Positions 11,442 to 22,290 of a DNA stretch of 51,484 bases are shown here, in pieces (position 1 is the first letter of the stretch; every line of letters starts with the position of its first letter). A program made the position numbers and the translations under genes. The notes below the pieces were generated by a model. It was not told where the DNA came from. It did no database searches and worked only from the letters and a program-made list of their open reading frames with translations. Origin of the DNA: Welwitschia mirabilis. Taxonomy: Eukaryota > Gnetophyta > Gnetopsida > Welwitschiales. The DNA is taken from the NCBI GenBank assembly GCA_051453625.1, contig JBOZIK010000001.1, positions 50,288,413 through 50,339,896 of the forward strand. Direction: 5' to 3'.

Positions 11442-13611
11442 ATGAATGATATTATTTATTTTTTAATGCAGTTGTAAAAATAGAAATGGTTGAAATTTCA
11501 ATTCATTTATTTTATTTTCAATTTAGAGTAAATGTCAAAATTCATTTTTGTATGTGGTTTGTACTAGTTATTAGAATCAACTGTTACTGGATAGAGAAAA
11601 CAAAATAGTTAACAAAGTTTGAATTAGAAACTTTACTTTTCCATGGTCTCCCATAGTTCTACATCTTACTAGTCACTTTAAATTTTATCATGAGAGCTTT
11701 ATCTTTATCTTATAGATTAGGAAGTAAAAAATAAGGCATTCACCATCGTCTACTAAATGCTAGAAAATTTACTCATGTTACATAAAGCATTTAGAGATGA
11801 ATCCACTGGAAACTAGCATCTGCCATGGAACATTTATATAAAACATAAAGTTTTTTTTTAAATACAATCCTTTTAAAGCTAGTAAGTGCCTTAAAAATGG
11901 ATAGAAAAGGACTTACATGTTGTGACTATTGACTTTTGGAACTTTACCAATGTTAAAATTTCTATAATGGGAATTTTTAAAAAGTAGAAATAGTTAAAGA
12001 GAGTATGATTTTACTTATCAATGACATCTGCTTATTGATGACATCCAAGATTGATGTTTGAAACCTCTAGATCTTCTTTATTATTACTCTTTGCATAAAG
12101 ATTCTTCTAATTTACTGCTATTATTTCTTGATATATGCTTCTAATTAGTGACTACCTATCAATAATAGTGACTCCTCTACTTTTAATGCCTATTCTTGCT
12201 GCTTTCATTTTTGTCATTACTCCTAGTATTATTTGTTATTTTGTTTTCTTTGTTTTCTTTGTCTTCTCTCTTCTCCAAACACTGCCTCCATTACATCCTT
12301 CTGGTATGATTTGATTCATGCCATTATAATCTATTTCTGCTTTCTGTTATTATTTATTTAGTTCCTATACATATGTATGTTTTTTAACATCTAATGTATG
12401 TTATCCTAGATGCTCGTCTAAGCATAGTCCTTTTTCTATAATTCTCTATTTTAATGCCTTATTCATGTTCTTGATTGTCTCTTTTGATGAATCTTTTCCT
12501 CCACATTTCTCCCCTCTTCTAGTGTTATGGTATTTCATTTCTACAGTACTTCTTGTTCACCACTTTCATGAATGATCTTTCCTCCTCTATGTTTTATTAC
12601 ATCTTTGCTGTAACTTATTTTATGATCTTACCTNNNNNNNNNNNNNNNNNNNNNNNNNNNNNNNNNNNNNNNNNNNNNNNNNNNNNNNNNNNNNNNNNNN
12701 NNNNNNNNNNNNNNNNNNNNNNNNNNNNNNNNNNNNNNNNNNNNNNNNNNNNNNNNNNNNNNNNNNNNNNNNNNNNNNNNNNNNNNNNNNNNNNNNNNNN
12801 NNNNNNNNNNNNNNNNNNNNNNNNNNNNNNNNNNNNNNNNNNNNNNNNNNNNNNNNNNNNNNNNNNNNNNNNNNNNNNNNNNNNNNNNNNNNNNNNNNNN
12901 NNNNNNNNNNNNNNNNNNNNNNNNNNNNNNNNNNNNNNNNNNNNNNNNNNNNNNNNNNNNNNNNNNNNNNNNNNNNNNNNNNNNNNNNNNNNNNNNNNNN
13001 NNNNNNNNNNNNNNNNNNNNNNNNNNNNNNNNNNNNNNNNNNNNNNNNNNNNNNNNNNNNNNNNNNNNNNNNNNNNNNNNNNNNNNNNNNNNNNNNNNNN
13101 NNNNNNNNNNNNNNNNNNNNNNNNNNNNNNNNNNNNNNNNNNNNNNNNNNNNNNNNNNNNNNNNNNNNNNNNNNNNNNNNNNNNNNNNNNNNNNNNNNNN
13201 NNNNNNNNNNNNNNNNNNNNNNNNNNNNNNNNNNNNNNNNNNNNNNNNNNNNNNNNNNNNNNNNNNNNNNNNNNNNNNNNNNNNNNNNNNNNNNNNNNNN
13301 NNNNNNNNNNNNNNNNNNNNNNNNNNNNNNNNNNNNNNNNNNNNNNNNNNNNNNNNNNNNNNNNNNNNNNNNNNNNNNNNNNNNNNNNNNNNNNNNNNNN
13401 NNNNNNNNNNNNNNNNNNNNNNNNNNNNNNNNNNNNNNNNNNNNNNNNNNNNNNNNNNNNNNNNNNNNNNNNNNNNNNNNNNNNNNNNNNNNNNNNNNNN
13501 NNNNNCTTCTTTTCCCACACTATCCGTCCATCGCTATTGGAGAAGACATCAAATAACCAGGATTTGTAATTAATGTCATTCATAAATTAAAAGGATTAAG
13601 GTCATTAACCT
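11439..13611. other. No gene; contains 872-N gap
   Basis: No domain seen. A pyrimidine-rich stretch (about 12050-12630) precedes a gap at 12634-13505. The apparent frames through the gap are artefacts of N. The right part is the flank of the copia 3' LTR. Confidence 0.6.
12634..13505. other. Assembly gap, 872 N
   Basis: Unknown sequence in the flank of the split copia element. Confidence 0.95.
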
Positions 13612-13900
13612 TGACAGTCAAGAAAAAAATAAATAATCTATGATGACAATTCTATTTGCACTAAAACTCAAAAGTTTGAAATAGTTTAGCTATCACATAT
13701 TTTATTAAAGCAAAACAGCCTTTAAATAGGTTTCTACAAAGCATAATAGAATGAGAAACTAACTATAGATAATCTTGCATTTATGCATAACATGTAGAAA
13801 TCAAAAAGAAGAAAAAATAGGTAAAAATCATGTAAGATTGATAGATCCACTCTTCATGTTGATAGCTTTAAGATCCTAAATTTTGAATCACTTCTCAACA
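13612..13900 (-). mobile_element. 3' LTR of split copia element
   Basis: On the minus strand it begins TGTTGAGAAGTGATTC directly after a purine tract and ends near 13612. It matches 28773-29074 along its length. A TATA-like tatttaaagg (rc near 13724) is present in both LTRs. Confidence 0.85.
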
Positions 13901-13912
13901 CTCCCCCTTAAT
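13901..13912 (-). promoter_or_regulatory. Polypurine tract of split copia element
   Basis: The minus strand reads AATTAAGGGGGAG immediately before the LTR start. This primes plus-strand DNA synthesis in the family. Confidence 0.85.
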
Positions 13913-13989
13913 TCAAAATTACATACACCAAGTAAGGAACCTTAGATATTCATGTTTATTTTCTGCTAAAGGTTTTGTCAAGATATCTA

Positions 13990-15600
13990 CAATCTGTTCT
14001 TCTATGCTATAATATTAAATAACTATTTCCCTTTAGTAACCATGTTCCTAATAAAATATACTCTTATATCTATCAACTTGGTTGTTCCATGATACACAAA
14101 ATTCTTTGACATAGCTATAGTTATCTTATTATCATAGTATATCTTTGTGGCTTTAACTTGTTCTTGTTTAAGTTCCTTTAATATCCTTCTCAGCTAGACT
14201 ATTTGATATGCTGATGTAGTTGCTACCATATGCTTAGCTTTTGAAGATGATAATGTAATGATGGCTTGCTTTTTTGAACTCCATGAAACCACTTCTAACC
14301 CAAAACTAAATGTGTAGCTTGAGGTACTCCTTCTATCCTCCATGCATCCCACCCAGTCACTATCAGTGTATCCAACCAACTTACAATGTGTCATGTGCTC
14401 ATACCATATTCCCATATTAAGAGTCCCTACTACATAGCACAAAATCCATTTTGCGCTCTCATAATGGTGCTTCGAGGGGAAGTACATAAATCTAGAAACT
14501 ACACCCACTGAATAAGAAATGTTGCTTCTAGTGTGAGTTAAATAAATGAGTTCTCCTACTAGGCTTTTATTATGTTGTTCATTATTTAGTTTTATCTCAT
14601 CTTCCAATTGCAAATTATCATTCATATCCATAGGTGCACCAACTACCTTACAGCTCAACATGTAGTACCTCTTCATCAAATCCATTGCATACTTCTTTTA
14701 AGAGAAGAAGATACCATCCCTAACTTGCTTTACTTTTATACTCAGAAAGTAATGAAATAAATCCAAATTTGACATTTCAAATTCTTTCCTCATGCTTATT
14801 CGAAATTTATTAATAAGAAAATAGGGTAAGCTCACATACATCGTATCATCTACATAAAGACTAATAAATAGAACATCTTTATCTTACTTTTTTATGTAGA
14901 GTGTGGGCTTATTTTTTATTCTTTCAAATTAATTCTTGATGAAGTAAGAATCTATCCTTTCATACCATGCTTTAGGAGCCTGCTTTAATTCATAGAGCAT
15001 CTTTCTTAACTTGTACACTTTTCTTTCTTTACCTTAAACTTCAAATCCTACAAGTTGTATTATGTAGACCTCCTCTTCTAATTCTTCATTCAAAAAAGCT
15101 AACTTAATATCAAATTGATATACAAACCAATTTAATTATGAAAAAAGAGATAAAAGTATCCTTATAGTTTCAAAGTATGCAATATGTCAAAAAGTATCTT
15201 TGTAGTCCATACCTTGCTGCTAAGAGTACCCCTTTACCACCAATCATGATTTGTACTTATGTATATTTCTATCTACATTATACTTGGTTCTAAACATCCA
15301 TTTTACACTAATTACCTTCTTATTTTTTGGTAGTTCAATTAGCTCCCATGTGTCATTATTTTTAATTACCATCAGTTCCTCCTTAATGGCTTGCTTTTAT
15401 TTTTCTTTCTCCATAGCTTCTTCAAAGGAATCTAGATCAGCCATGTATAAATCTTGTGTTATCTCATATATATCTCTCAAGGATTTTTATCCTCATGGTC
15501 CCTCTTCTTCAGTTAAACTTGATGAGCCTAAAGAAATTTCACTTCTTAATTAAGTAGTTACTTTAGATATCATAGGTATTGAAACAATAGATCTATTAGG
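13990..15600 (-). pseudogene. Copia reverse transcriptase and RNase H, decayed
   Basis: RT begins near 15520 with an EEAMEKEK / NDTWELIELPKNKK block, then KWMFRTKYN, VVKGYS, QFDIKLAFLNEELEEEVYI, LYELKQAPKAWY (about 14965) and the catalytic YVDD (14845-14856). It continues into RNase H, best preserved at 14194-14685: LVGELIYLTHTRSNISYSVG, GYTDSDWVG and SWSSKKQ. The usual SSSEAEY is here SSSKAKH, so the RNase H catalytic Glu has become Lys (GAA to AAA); the later DNKITIAM Asp is kept. Stops interrupt the RT. Inactive beyond doubt. Confidence 0.9.
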
Positions 15601-15659
15601 TGTATTAGGTGGGATTTGAAGTTGGTTATCATCCATATGTTACTCTTCTTTAGTATATA

Positions 15660-16600
15660 ATTCCTCAAACTGAATAACTCTTTTGTTACCTTTTTATCAT
15701 ATCCATCTTTCTTCCTCATTAAATATCATATTCCTGCTAATGATGATTTTGTCATTTGCAAGGTTGTAGAGGTTATATGCCTTTGACTTGATGTAGTAGC
15801 TAACAAAGACATATTTTATGGCTTTTTCATCTAATTTACTATAAATTTGTGAGTTGATCAAAGTATAAGCAACACACCCAAAAACTTTTCAATGACTTAT
15901 CCCTAGTCTTCTTCCTATTCAAACTTCATATGGTGTCTAATTTAGAACCACCCTCATTGGTGAGATATTTAGTAGGTAAAAGTTGTAACAACAGCTTCTC
16001 CCCAGAACTGTGTTGGTAATTCTTTCTATTAGAGCATACTTTGCACCATTTTTACTATAGCTTAATTCTTACGCTTTGCCACTCCATCTTTCCTGTGTAT
16101 ATGGAGTAATGAATTCTTTATGGATGTCATGCTCTTCATAAAATAACCTGAACATTTGTGAAGTAAATTCTTCTCCTTGATCTATTATCAATGCCTTACC
16201 ATCTACCTACTTTATTTTCCAACAAGAGTCTTAAACTTATTGAAAGTTTTAAAGGCCTTAGCCTTATTTTACAAACATTATAACCAACTCATATGATTAT
16301 AATCGTTAGTTAAAAGCATGAAATATTAACTCCCTCCAAACTTTTCTGTCTTCATTAGGCCATACAAATTTGCATGGATTAAGTCCAAGTTATTTAGTAT
16401 TCTCCATGCCTTTTTTGTAGTAAAGGGCCTTTTGCTTTACTTTTTAGAAATGCAGGCTTCACACACTCCCAAAGCATTAAGCTTAGGTCTCCCTCACATC
16501 ATGTTTGTTTACTGTAATAATTTCATTCTATTGAAATTAAGATCTTCATATCTCTTATGCCATAACCTTATTTCTACTTCTTCTTTAGCTATTATGATAT
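15660..16600 (-). pseudogene. Copia integrase with pre-integrase domain, decayed
   Basis: Near 16560-16440 the frame gives LWHKRYEDLNFNRMKLL, then PKLNALGVCEACI, the GAG_pre-integrase zinc-binding region, and KAWRILNNLDLIHANLYG at the start of the catalytic core. At 16030-15720 come PTQFWGEAVVTTF, LLNISPMRV, KVFGCVAYTLINS and a KLDEKAIKYVFV segment, followed by IISRNMIFNEEE, all classic copia integrase C-terminal core blocks. Several stops and frame changes are present. The segment continues to 16828, where the Athila-like element interrupts it, and resumes as protease at 27284. Confidence 0.88.
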
Positions 16601-16912
16601 AATCTTCTAAATTTAAGACTCCACTAAAAATAGCTTGTACTTTATCATGCTTATTTCTACCATAATTTAACTTATTTTCTTACTCTTAATCAAACAAGAT
16701 AAATTATTAAATAGCATAGAATACCCATTTAACATTAGTTATTACACACTTAACAAACTCTAAAATAATCTATGAATTAAAAAACATTACAAAGGTACTT
16801 GGTTTTACCATTACTATTTCTTAGCATATGTTGCAATGCCAATTTGTAGGAATTTGATGGTGTATTTGGAGTACTTTTGTAGGAAATTTATATAGGTTTA
16901 GATGTAATTCTG

Positions 16913-17460
16913 NNNNNNNNNNNNNNNNNNNNNNNNNNNNNNNNNNNNNNNNNNNNNNNNNNNNNNNNNNNNNNNNNNNNNNNNNNNNNNNNNNNNNNNN
17001 NNNNNNNNNNNNNNNNNNNNNNNNNNNNNNNNNNNNNNNNNNNNNNNNNNNNNNNNNNNNNNNNNNNNNNNNNNNNNNNNNNNNNNNNNNNNNNNNNNNN
17101 NNNNNNNNNNNNNNNNNNNNNNNNNNNNNNNNNNNNNNNNNNNNNNNNNNNNNNNNNNNNNNNNNNNNNNNNNNNNNNNNNNNNNNNNNNNNNNNNNNNN
17201 NNNNNNNNNNNNNNNNNNNNNNNNNNNNNNNNNNNNNNNNNNNNNNNNNNNNNNNNNNNNNNNNNNNNNNNNNNNNNNNNNNNNNNNNNNNNNNNNNNNN
17301 NNNNNNNNNNNNNNNNNNNNNNNNNNNNNNNNNNNNNNNNNNNNNNNNNNNNNNNNNNNNNNNNNNNNNNNNNNNNNNNNNNNNNNNNNNNNNNNNNNNN
17401 NNNNNNNNNNNNNNNNNNNNNNNNNNNNNNNNNNNNNNNNNNNNNNNNNNNNNNNNNNNN
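16913..17460. other. Assembly gap, 548 N
   Basis: Lies in the 5' LTR; the equivalent 3' LTR stretch (about 25256-25388) is sequenced and only about 130 bp long, so the gap size is probably overstated or hides an insertion. Confidence 0.9.
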
Positions 17461-17526
17461 TACTTAAAGAGCTTGGGAAATCCCCACTGTCATTACCATG
17501 ATAAAGGGGATGATAGCACTACTACC

Positions 17527-17605
17527 AATCATGACATGGTAGCACATGATACACATAAGAGTACATGAAGCACATGGTAGCACATGACAGCACATGGAGC
17601 ACATA
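17527..17605 (+). repeat. CACATG minisatellite in 5' LTR
   Basis: Irregular tandem units of about 10 bp of the form (t)agcacatgr, repeated at least six times. The same array, with different unit changes, is in the 3' LTR at 25447-25522. Lies upstream of the TATA box, in U3. Confidence 0.85.
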
Positions 17606-17733
17606 TAGTATAGGAGGTATCATTCCTTGTGTCATCCCCACAACAATTAGGATAATGACCTTAGGCACATGGATAAAGACTGCAGGCCTAACAGTAGGAC
17701 ATGAAGACATGTAGCACATGGTGATGTTCCCTA

Positions 17734-17761
17734 TGTCATCCCAATAATAGGCAGGATGACA
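17734..17761. other. Perfect 8-bp hairpin TGTCATCC / GGATGACA
   Basis: Arms at 17734-17741 and 17754-17761 with a 12-nt loop. One of a family of related hairpins in the Athila-type LTRs and leaders. Confidence 0.8.
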
Positions 17762-17882
17762 AATATTTTTGCATGTTCTGAAATAAATATTGTTATAAGT
17801 GGGATCAAGAAACCCATGTGGGTTGCTAGGGTTTTCTTCACCACCATCTAGGATTATGGTTCTAGAATTTTTAATGTAAAAT

Positions 17883-17890
17883 TATAAATA
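17883..17890 (+). promoter_or_regulatory. LTR TATA box
   Basis: TATAAATA followed by CCC, repeated in the assembly duplicate at 18166-18173 and conserved in the 3' LTR at 26539-26546. Its conservation and mid-LTR place fit a core promoter at the U3/R boundary. Confidence 0.65.
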
Positions 17891-17952
17891 CCCTTCCCTT
17901 CTTTACTTCCAAATCATATTTTGTACTTGATATTTGTGATAGAGGATTAAAG

Positions 17953-18052
17953 NNNNNNNNNNNNNNNNNNNNNNNNNNNNNNNNNNNNNNNNNNNNNNNN
18001 NNNNNNNNNNNNNNNNNNNNNNNNNNNNNNNNNNNNNNNNNNNNNNNNNNNN
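17953..18052. other. Assembly gap, 100 N
   Basis: Placeholder gap flanked by overlapping sequence (see the repeat at 17770-18620). Confidence 0.95.
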
Positions 18053-18339
18053 TGCATGTTCTGAAATAAATATTGTTATAAGTGGGATTAAGAAACCCAT
18101 GTGGGTTGCTAGGGTTTTCTTCACCACCATCTAGAATTATGGTTCTAGAATTTTTAATGTAAAATTATAAATACCCTTTCCTTCTTTACTTCCAAATCAT
18201 ATTTTGTACTTGATATTTATGATAGAGGATTAAAGGAAAATAGGTCCATCCAGTGCTGCAGGAAGGACTCTCTTTGGTATTAGGTTGATTCCCTTCCATT
18301 GAGGTGCTATTGTTTTTATTATAAGTGGATGTATGTTCT

Positions 18340-18439
18340 NNNNNNNNNNNNNNNNNNNNNNNNNNNNNNNNNNNNNNNNNNNNNNNNNNNNNNNNNNNNN
18401 NNNNNNNNNNNNNNNNNNNNNNNNNNNNNNNNNNNNNNN
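18340..18439. other. Assembly gap, 100 N
   Basis: Second placeholder gap within the same LTR, also flanked by overlapping sequence. Confidence 0.95.
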
Positions 18440-19043
18440 TAAATACCCTTCCCTTCTTTACTTCCAAATCATAGTTTGTACTTGATATTTGTGATAGAGG
18501 ATTAAAGGAAAATAGGTCCATCTAGTGCTGCAGGAAGGACTCTCTTTGGTGTTAGGTTGATTCCCTTCCATTGAGGTGCTATTGTTTTTATTATAAGTGG
18601 ATGTATGTTCTGAATATTCTTTAAGTTAATACAATTTTTCATTTTCATTCTAATGTTGTAAATGTCCCTTATAGTTTAAGTTAGTCATAGTTAAGTGACA
18701 ATCTGTAATTTATTTAGATCATAAGAGCAACCTTTATTAAGGTTGATCTTGATTAGTAGTAATAGATTTGCATTGCATTTCCATTTCATTTCATACCACA
18801 TATTTCATATTCTTACTTGGATAGATCTCATAGTTTATATTGGTTAAGAACTAGTGGATACTCTTTTTAATTAATATAAGTTGTAGATAAAGTAGTCTTT
18901 ATGATAGAAATACTAAGATCTAAGTAAGATCCATTTCCATTTCCATTCATTGCATTTCATATTCATTTAAGTTTTCATTTCATTTTACTTATTTATTTTC
19001 TTCTAGTATTTTATAAGACAAAAAAACTAAAAATACTTTGGTA

Positions 19044-19053
19044 NNNNNNNNNN
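19044..19053. other. Assembly gap, 10 N
   Basis: In the LTR between actttggta and attttctaactct; the 3' LTR reads through this point without extra sequence. Confidence 0.95.
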
Positions 19054-19201
19054 ATTTTCTAACTCTAAGCCTAATGCCTTTGTTGGATTACAACATTTGG
19101 ATGAACTCTCATCTATACTAGCATGTGTTTTCTACAAGTTATATGATTTACAGATTTACCTAAAGAACTTCAAGATTATATAGATTCACACTGCAATATT
19201 T

Positions 19202-19219
19202 TGGCATCATTGCTCAAAA
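19202..19219 (+). promoter_or_regulatory. Primer-binding site, tRNA-Asp type, decayed
   Basis: TGGCATCATTGCTCAAAA against the consensus TGGCGCCGTTGCCGGGGA; all changes but one are C-to-T or G-to-A. Three bases after the LTR end, as at 4473-4475. Confidence 0.75.
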
Positions 19220-20004
19220 AGGTTGTAAGAAGCTAGGAGAATTATCATTAACTAGATAAGTACCTTAAATATTTTTGTTCAGGTTATTTATTTGAATTAA
19301 TGTTGTATTTATAGTGTAATTTAAGGTATATTTGTTATTGTAAAATTTTATTTGCCATAATTTTTTAAAGAACCTATTGTTCTCTTTGTTGTTTTAATGA
19401 CATAGGGCATGATAATTCTAAAATTTTGAATTTGTTTTTTTTCTTTAGAAATTTTTCTTCTACTCATAGTTTAGTAATAAAGGTACTATCATCCTATATG
19501 TCATCCACATGATAGGCTAGACGATAGTCTAGTTTTCATAATCTTTCTTTTTTTAAAGGTACTATCACTTTCCTATGATCGTTTTTCCCCCTATCGTTCA
19601 CATAATTAGGTGAATGATAATCCCTACATTTGATTTGAGCTTTTGTTTACTATTTATGCATGCAAGGATATAAAGAATTTTGGTAGAAAGACGAAATATC
19701 CACTAGTAAGAAATTGGCTTCATAGAAATATTAGAAAAAGAATTATTTGACTTTAAAACAAAAATCTAGATACGCATAACATAGGTACACAAATTTTGCA
19801 ATTTTTTTATCTATTCTAGAATTGGATTTTCTTTGCTTTTTATAGTCAATTTGCAGCAATGATACCACATCTTTTGAGTATTAAGAATAGTATTTTAAAA
19901 TGATAAATATCTAAGAGAGGGGAACTTGATCTTCATTGTGTACTTATCTTCCTTATGATCTTGGATTAAAATTCTCTTGTTCCATTCTTCTTGTTGGCTT
20001 TAAT
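19220..20004 (+). other. Leader of nested element with hairpins
   Basis: No ORF. Contains a hairpin-like repeat at 19499-19527 and an inverted repeat at 19592-19619 (TATCGTTCAC / GTGAATGATA, one mismatch). The sequence ends near the first likely start codon at 20005. Confidence 0.55.
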
Positions 20005-20265
20005 GAATAGTAATAGAAGGACCATTGCAAAACTTCTTTCTGAAAGAAGGAAAAACCTGCAAAATGATGAGGACATTGGTAAGAAAACACTTTAATAAAT
20101 TTTTGCTGAAAGGGAAAGACCATCACAAAATACTGTTGAAAATAGGAATTGGGCCTCTTCTTCTTTTTAACCTACTTAATCCTTTCCCTCTTCTTTTCAA
20201 ACCTCATATAGACATGATGATGAAGATTCTTCATATTTTAGGGATTCCACCTCATTTAGATAAAC

Positions 20266-22290
20266 TTCTTACAATCATCTTTTTCAATTCCAATTATCTT
20301 CCATGCATTACTACAAAGAAGAACCATCTTCCATCAAAGAAAAAAAAGATCCATTAAGAGAAATGATTAGTGAAATGATAAAGAACCAAAAAACACCAAT
20401 AAGAACTTAGAGAAATTAGTTAGAAACTTGCAATAATATATTTTACATATTTAAGGATCTTTTACAACACAACATCCTCACAGCTATTCTACTTCATCCT
20501 AAGTTGAGGAAAATGAAGAAAACTTAGAAATCTCTAATGATGATAATTTTTGCTTTCAACTTGAAAATGGATTTGTGAATTAAACTTCAATATCTTATTG
20601 ATTATAAGATAAGCAAAAAAAAGACAATAATAACACAACTCAACATTTCAACAATTGGAATAAAGATGACCACTTATTAGAGGATGATATTGAGATATTA
20701 GATTATATCCCTGCCATTTATTTACTGTTAGATAATCAAGATGAGTAATTTAATTTTGAGAAAACTAAAAACCTTTTAATTAATGATGAAGATGATGATC
20801 TTATTTCTCTTGATAACTCTTTTAATGAATCCAACCTTTTAGAGAATGAAAGTAATCTTCAATAAGAGAAGGAAGATATAGTTACAACCAATGATGAGGA
20901 AAGTACAGAAACAATCCAACCACATAATGATATGGATACTAGTGAAGAAATTGGAATTAATGAAGGACCCATATAGATTCATTAAAACTTCATTAAGAAT
21001 ATACTTGTTCATTCTACCCATGTTTCTACATTTTTTCCATCTATAACTTCATGTACAATTTCAAATTATCTCCTTCCCTCTACTCCTTCTTCCACTCTTA
21101 CTTCTCCCTTTACATGACCTCATACCCTTGATAATAATATCCTTTCTCCATCTCTTACAATTACACCTTCATATAATTCTCCAGACCATGTTTCTTTCCT
21201 TAACTATTATAACATCCATTACTTCGANNNNNNNNNNNNNNNNNNNNNNNNNNNNNNNNNNNNNNNNNNNNNNNNNNNNNNNNNNNNNNNNNNNNNNNNN
21301 NNNNNNNNNNNNNNNNNNNNNNNNNNNTTCTTACAATCATCTTTATCAATACCAATCATCTTCCATGCATTACTACTAAGAAAAACCATCTTTCATTAAT
21401 TACTATGAGAAAGAAAAAGATCCATTAAGAGAAATGATTTGTGAAATAACAAAGAACCAAGAAAAAACCAATAAGAACTTGGAAAAATTAGTTGAAAACT
21501 TGCAACAATTACTATTACATATTCAAGGATCTTTTATAACATAACATCATCACAACTATTTTACTTTATCTTTTCTTGAGGAAAATGAAGAAAACATAGA
21601 GACCAAGATGATGATGATTCTTGTTTTCAACTTGAAGATGAAATTATAAATCAAACTTTAACATCTTACTCATTAGGTGATAAGAAAAAGGGAGACAATA
21701 ATAACATAACTCAATCTTTCAACAATTGGAATGAAGATAACCATTTATTATATGATAATATTGAGATATTAGATTATATCGTTGCCATTCATTTATTGTT
21801 AGACAATAGAGATGAGGAATCCAATCATGAGAAAACTAAAAAAATTTTAAACAATGATGAAGATGATATTCTTATTTCTCTTGATAATATTTTGATGAAT
21901 CCAATCATTTAGAGAATGAAAGTGATCTTTAACAAAAGAATGAAGATATAGTCATAAGTAATGATGAGAAAAGTATAGAAACAATTAAACCAACTAATGA
22001 CATGGATACTATTGAAGAAATTGGAATTAATAAAAGACCCATAGAGATTTATTCAAACTTCATAGAGAATAGACTTTTCATTCTACCCATATTTCTACAT
22101 TCTTCCGATCTATGCCTTCATGTACAATTTTAAATTATACCCTTCCCTCTACTCCTCTTTCCACTTCTACTTCCACCTTTACATTACCTCATAACCTTAA
22201 TAATTATAGCTTTTCTTCATCTCTTCAAATTAAACATTCATATAATTCTCAAGGCCATGTTCCTTTCCTTTACTCTCATAACACCCATTA
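20266..22290 (+). repeat. ~1.06-kb tandem duplication in nested element
   Basis: Copy 1 begins ttcttacaatcatc at 20266 and copy 2 has it at 21328. They align through ccatgcattactac, gatccattaagagaaatga and the Pro/Ser-rich end. Divergence is too high for simple unmerged contigs, so a real duplication is likely, although the gap sits at the junction. Confidence 0.8.
21228..21327. other. Assembly gap, 100 N
   Basis: Placeholder at the junction of the two duplicate copies. Confidence 0.95.

Larger units (their letters stand above)
17770..18620 (+). repeat. Three overlapping near-identical LTR segments around 100-N gaps
   Basis: Segment tgcatgttctgaaataaa... occurs at 17770-17952 and 18053-18339; the downstream part taaataccctt... 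occurs again from 18440. They differ at only a few bases. The 3' LTR has this stretch once (about 26520-26720). Contig ends that overlap but were not merged explain this better than a real triplication. Confidence 0.8.
16829..19198 (+). mobile_element. 5' LTR of nested Athila-like element
   Basis: Starts TGTTGCAATGCCAATTTG and ends CTGCAATA (originally probably ...CA), followed by TTT and the PBS. It matches 25173-27278. Its apparent length (2370 bp) is inflated: a 548-N gap (16913-17460) and two 100-N gaps separate three overlapping copies of the same segment. Contains hairpins (17488-17515, 17631-17659, 17734-17761), a CACATG minisatellite and a TATA box. Confidence 0.85.

Noticed and set aside
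12553-13583. Long frames on both strands across 12634-13505
   Set aside because: They consist almost entirely of N; the same holds for frames over 1564-1920, 24187-24779, 25565-26505, 32148-32308 and 44542-45346.
17527-17605. CRISPR-like array of short repeats
   Set aside because: Units are about 10 bp without spacers, in a plant LTR.
17522-17719. 65-codon minus-strand frame
   Set aside because: It is the CACATG minisatellite read through; composition explains its openness. The same applies to the frame starting at 25449.
20025-20357. 110-codon + strand frame starting MQNFFLKEGKTC
   Set aside because: Out of frame with the reading that starts at 20005 and continues, with stops, through the duplication; it looks like a shadow.
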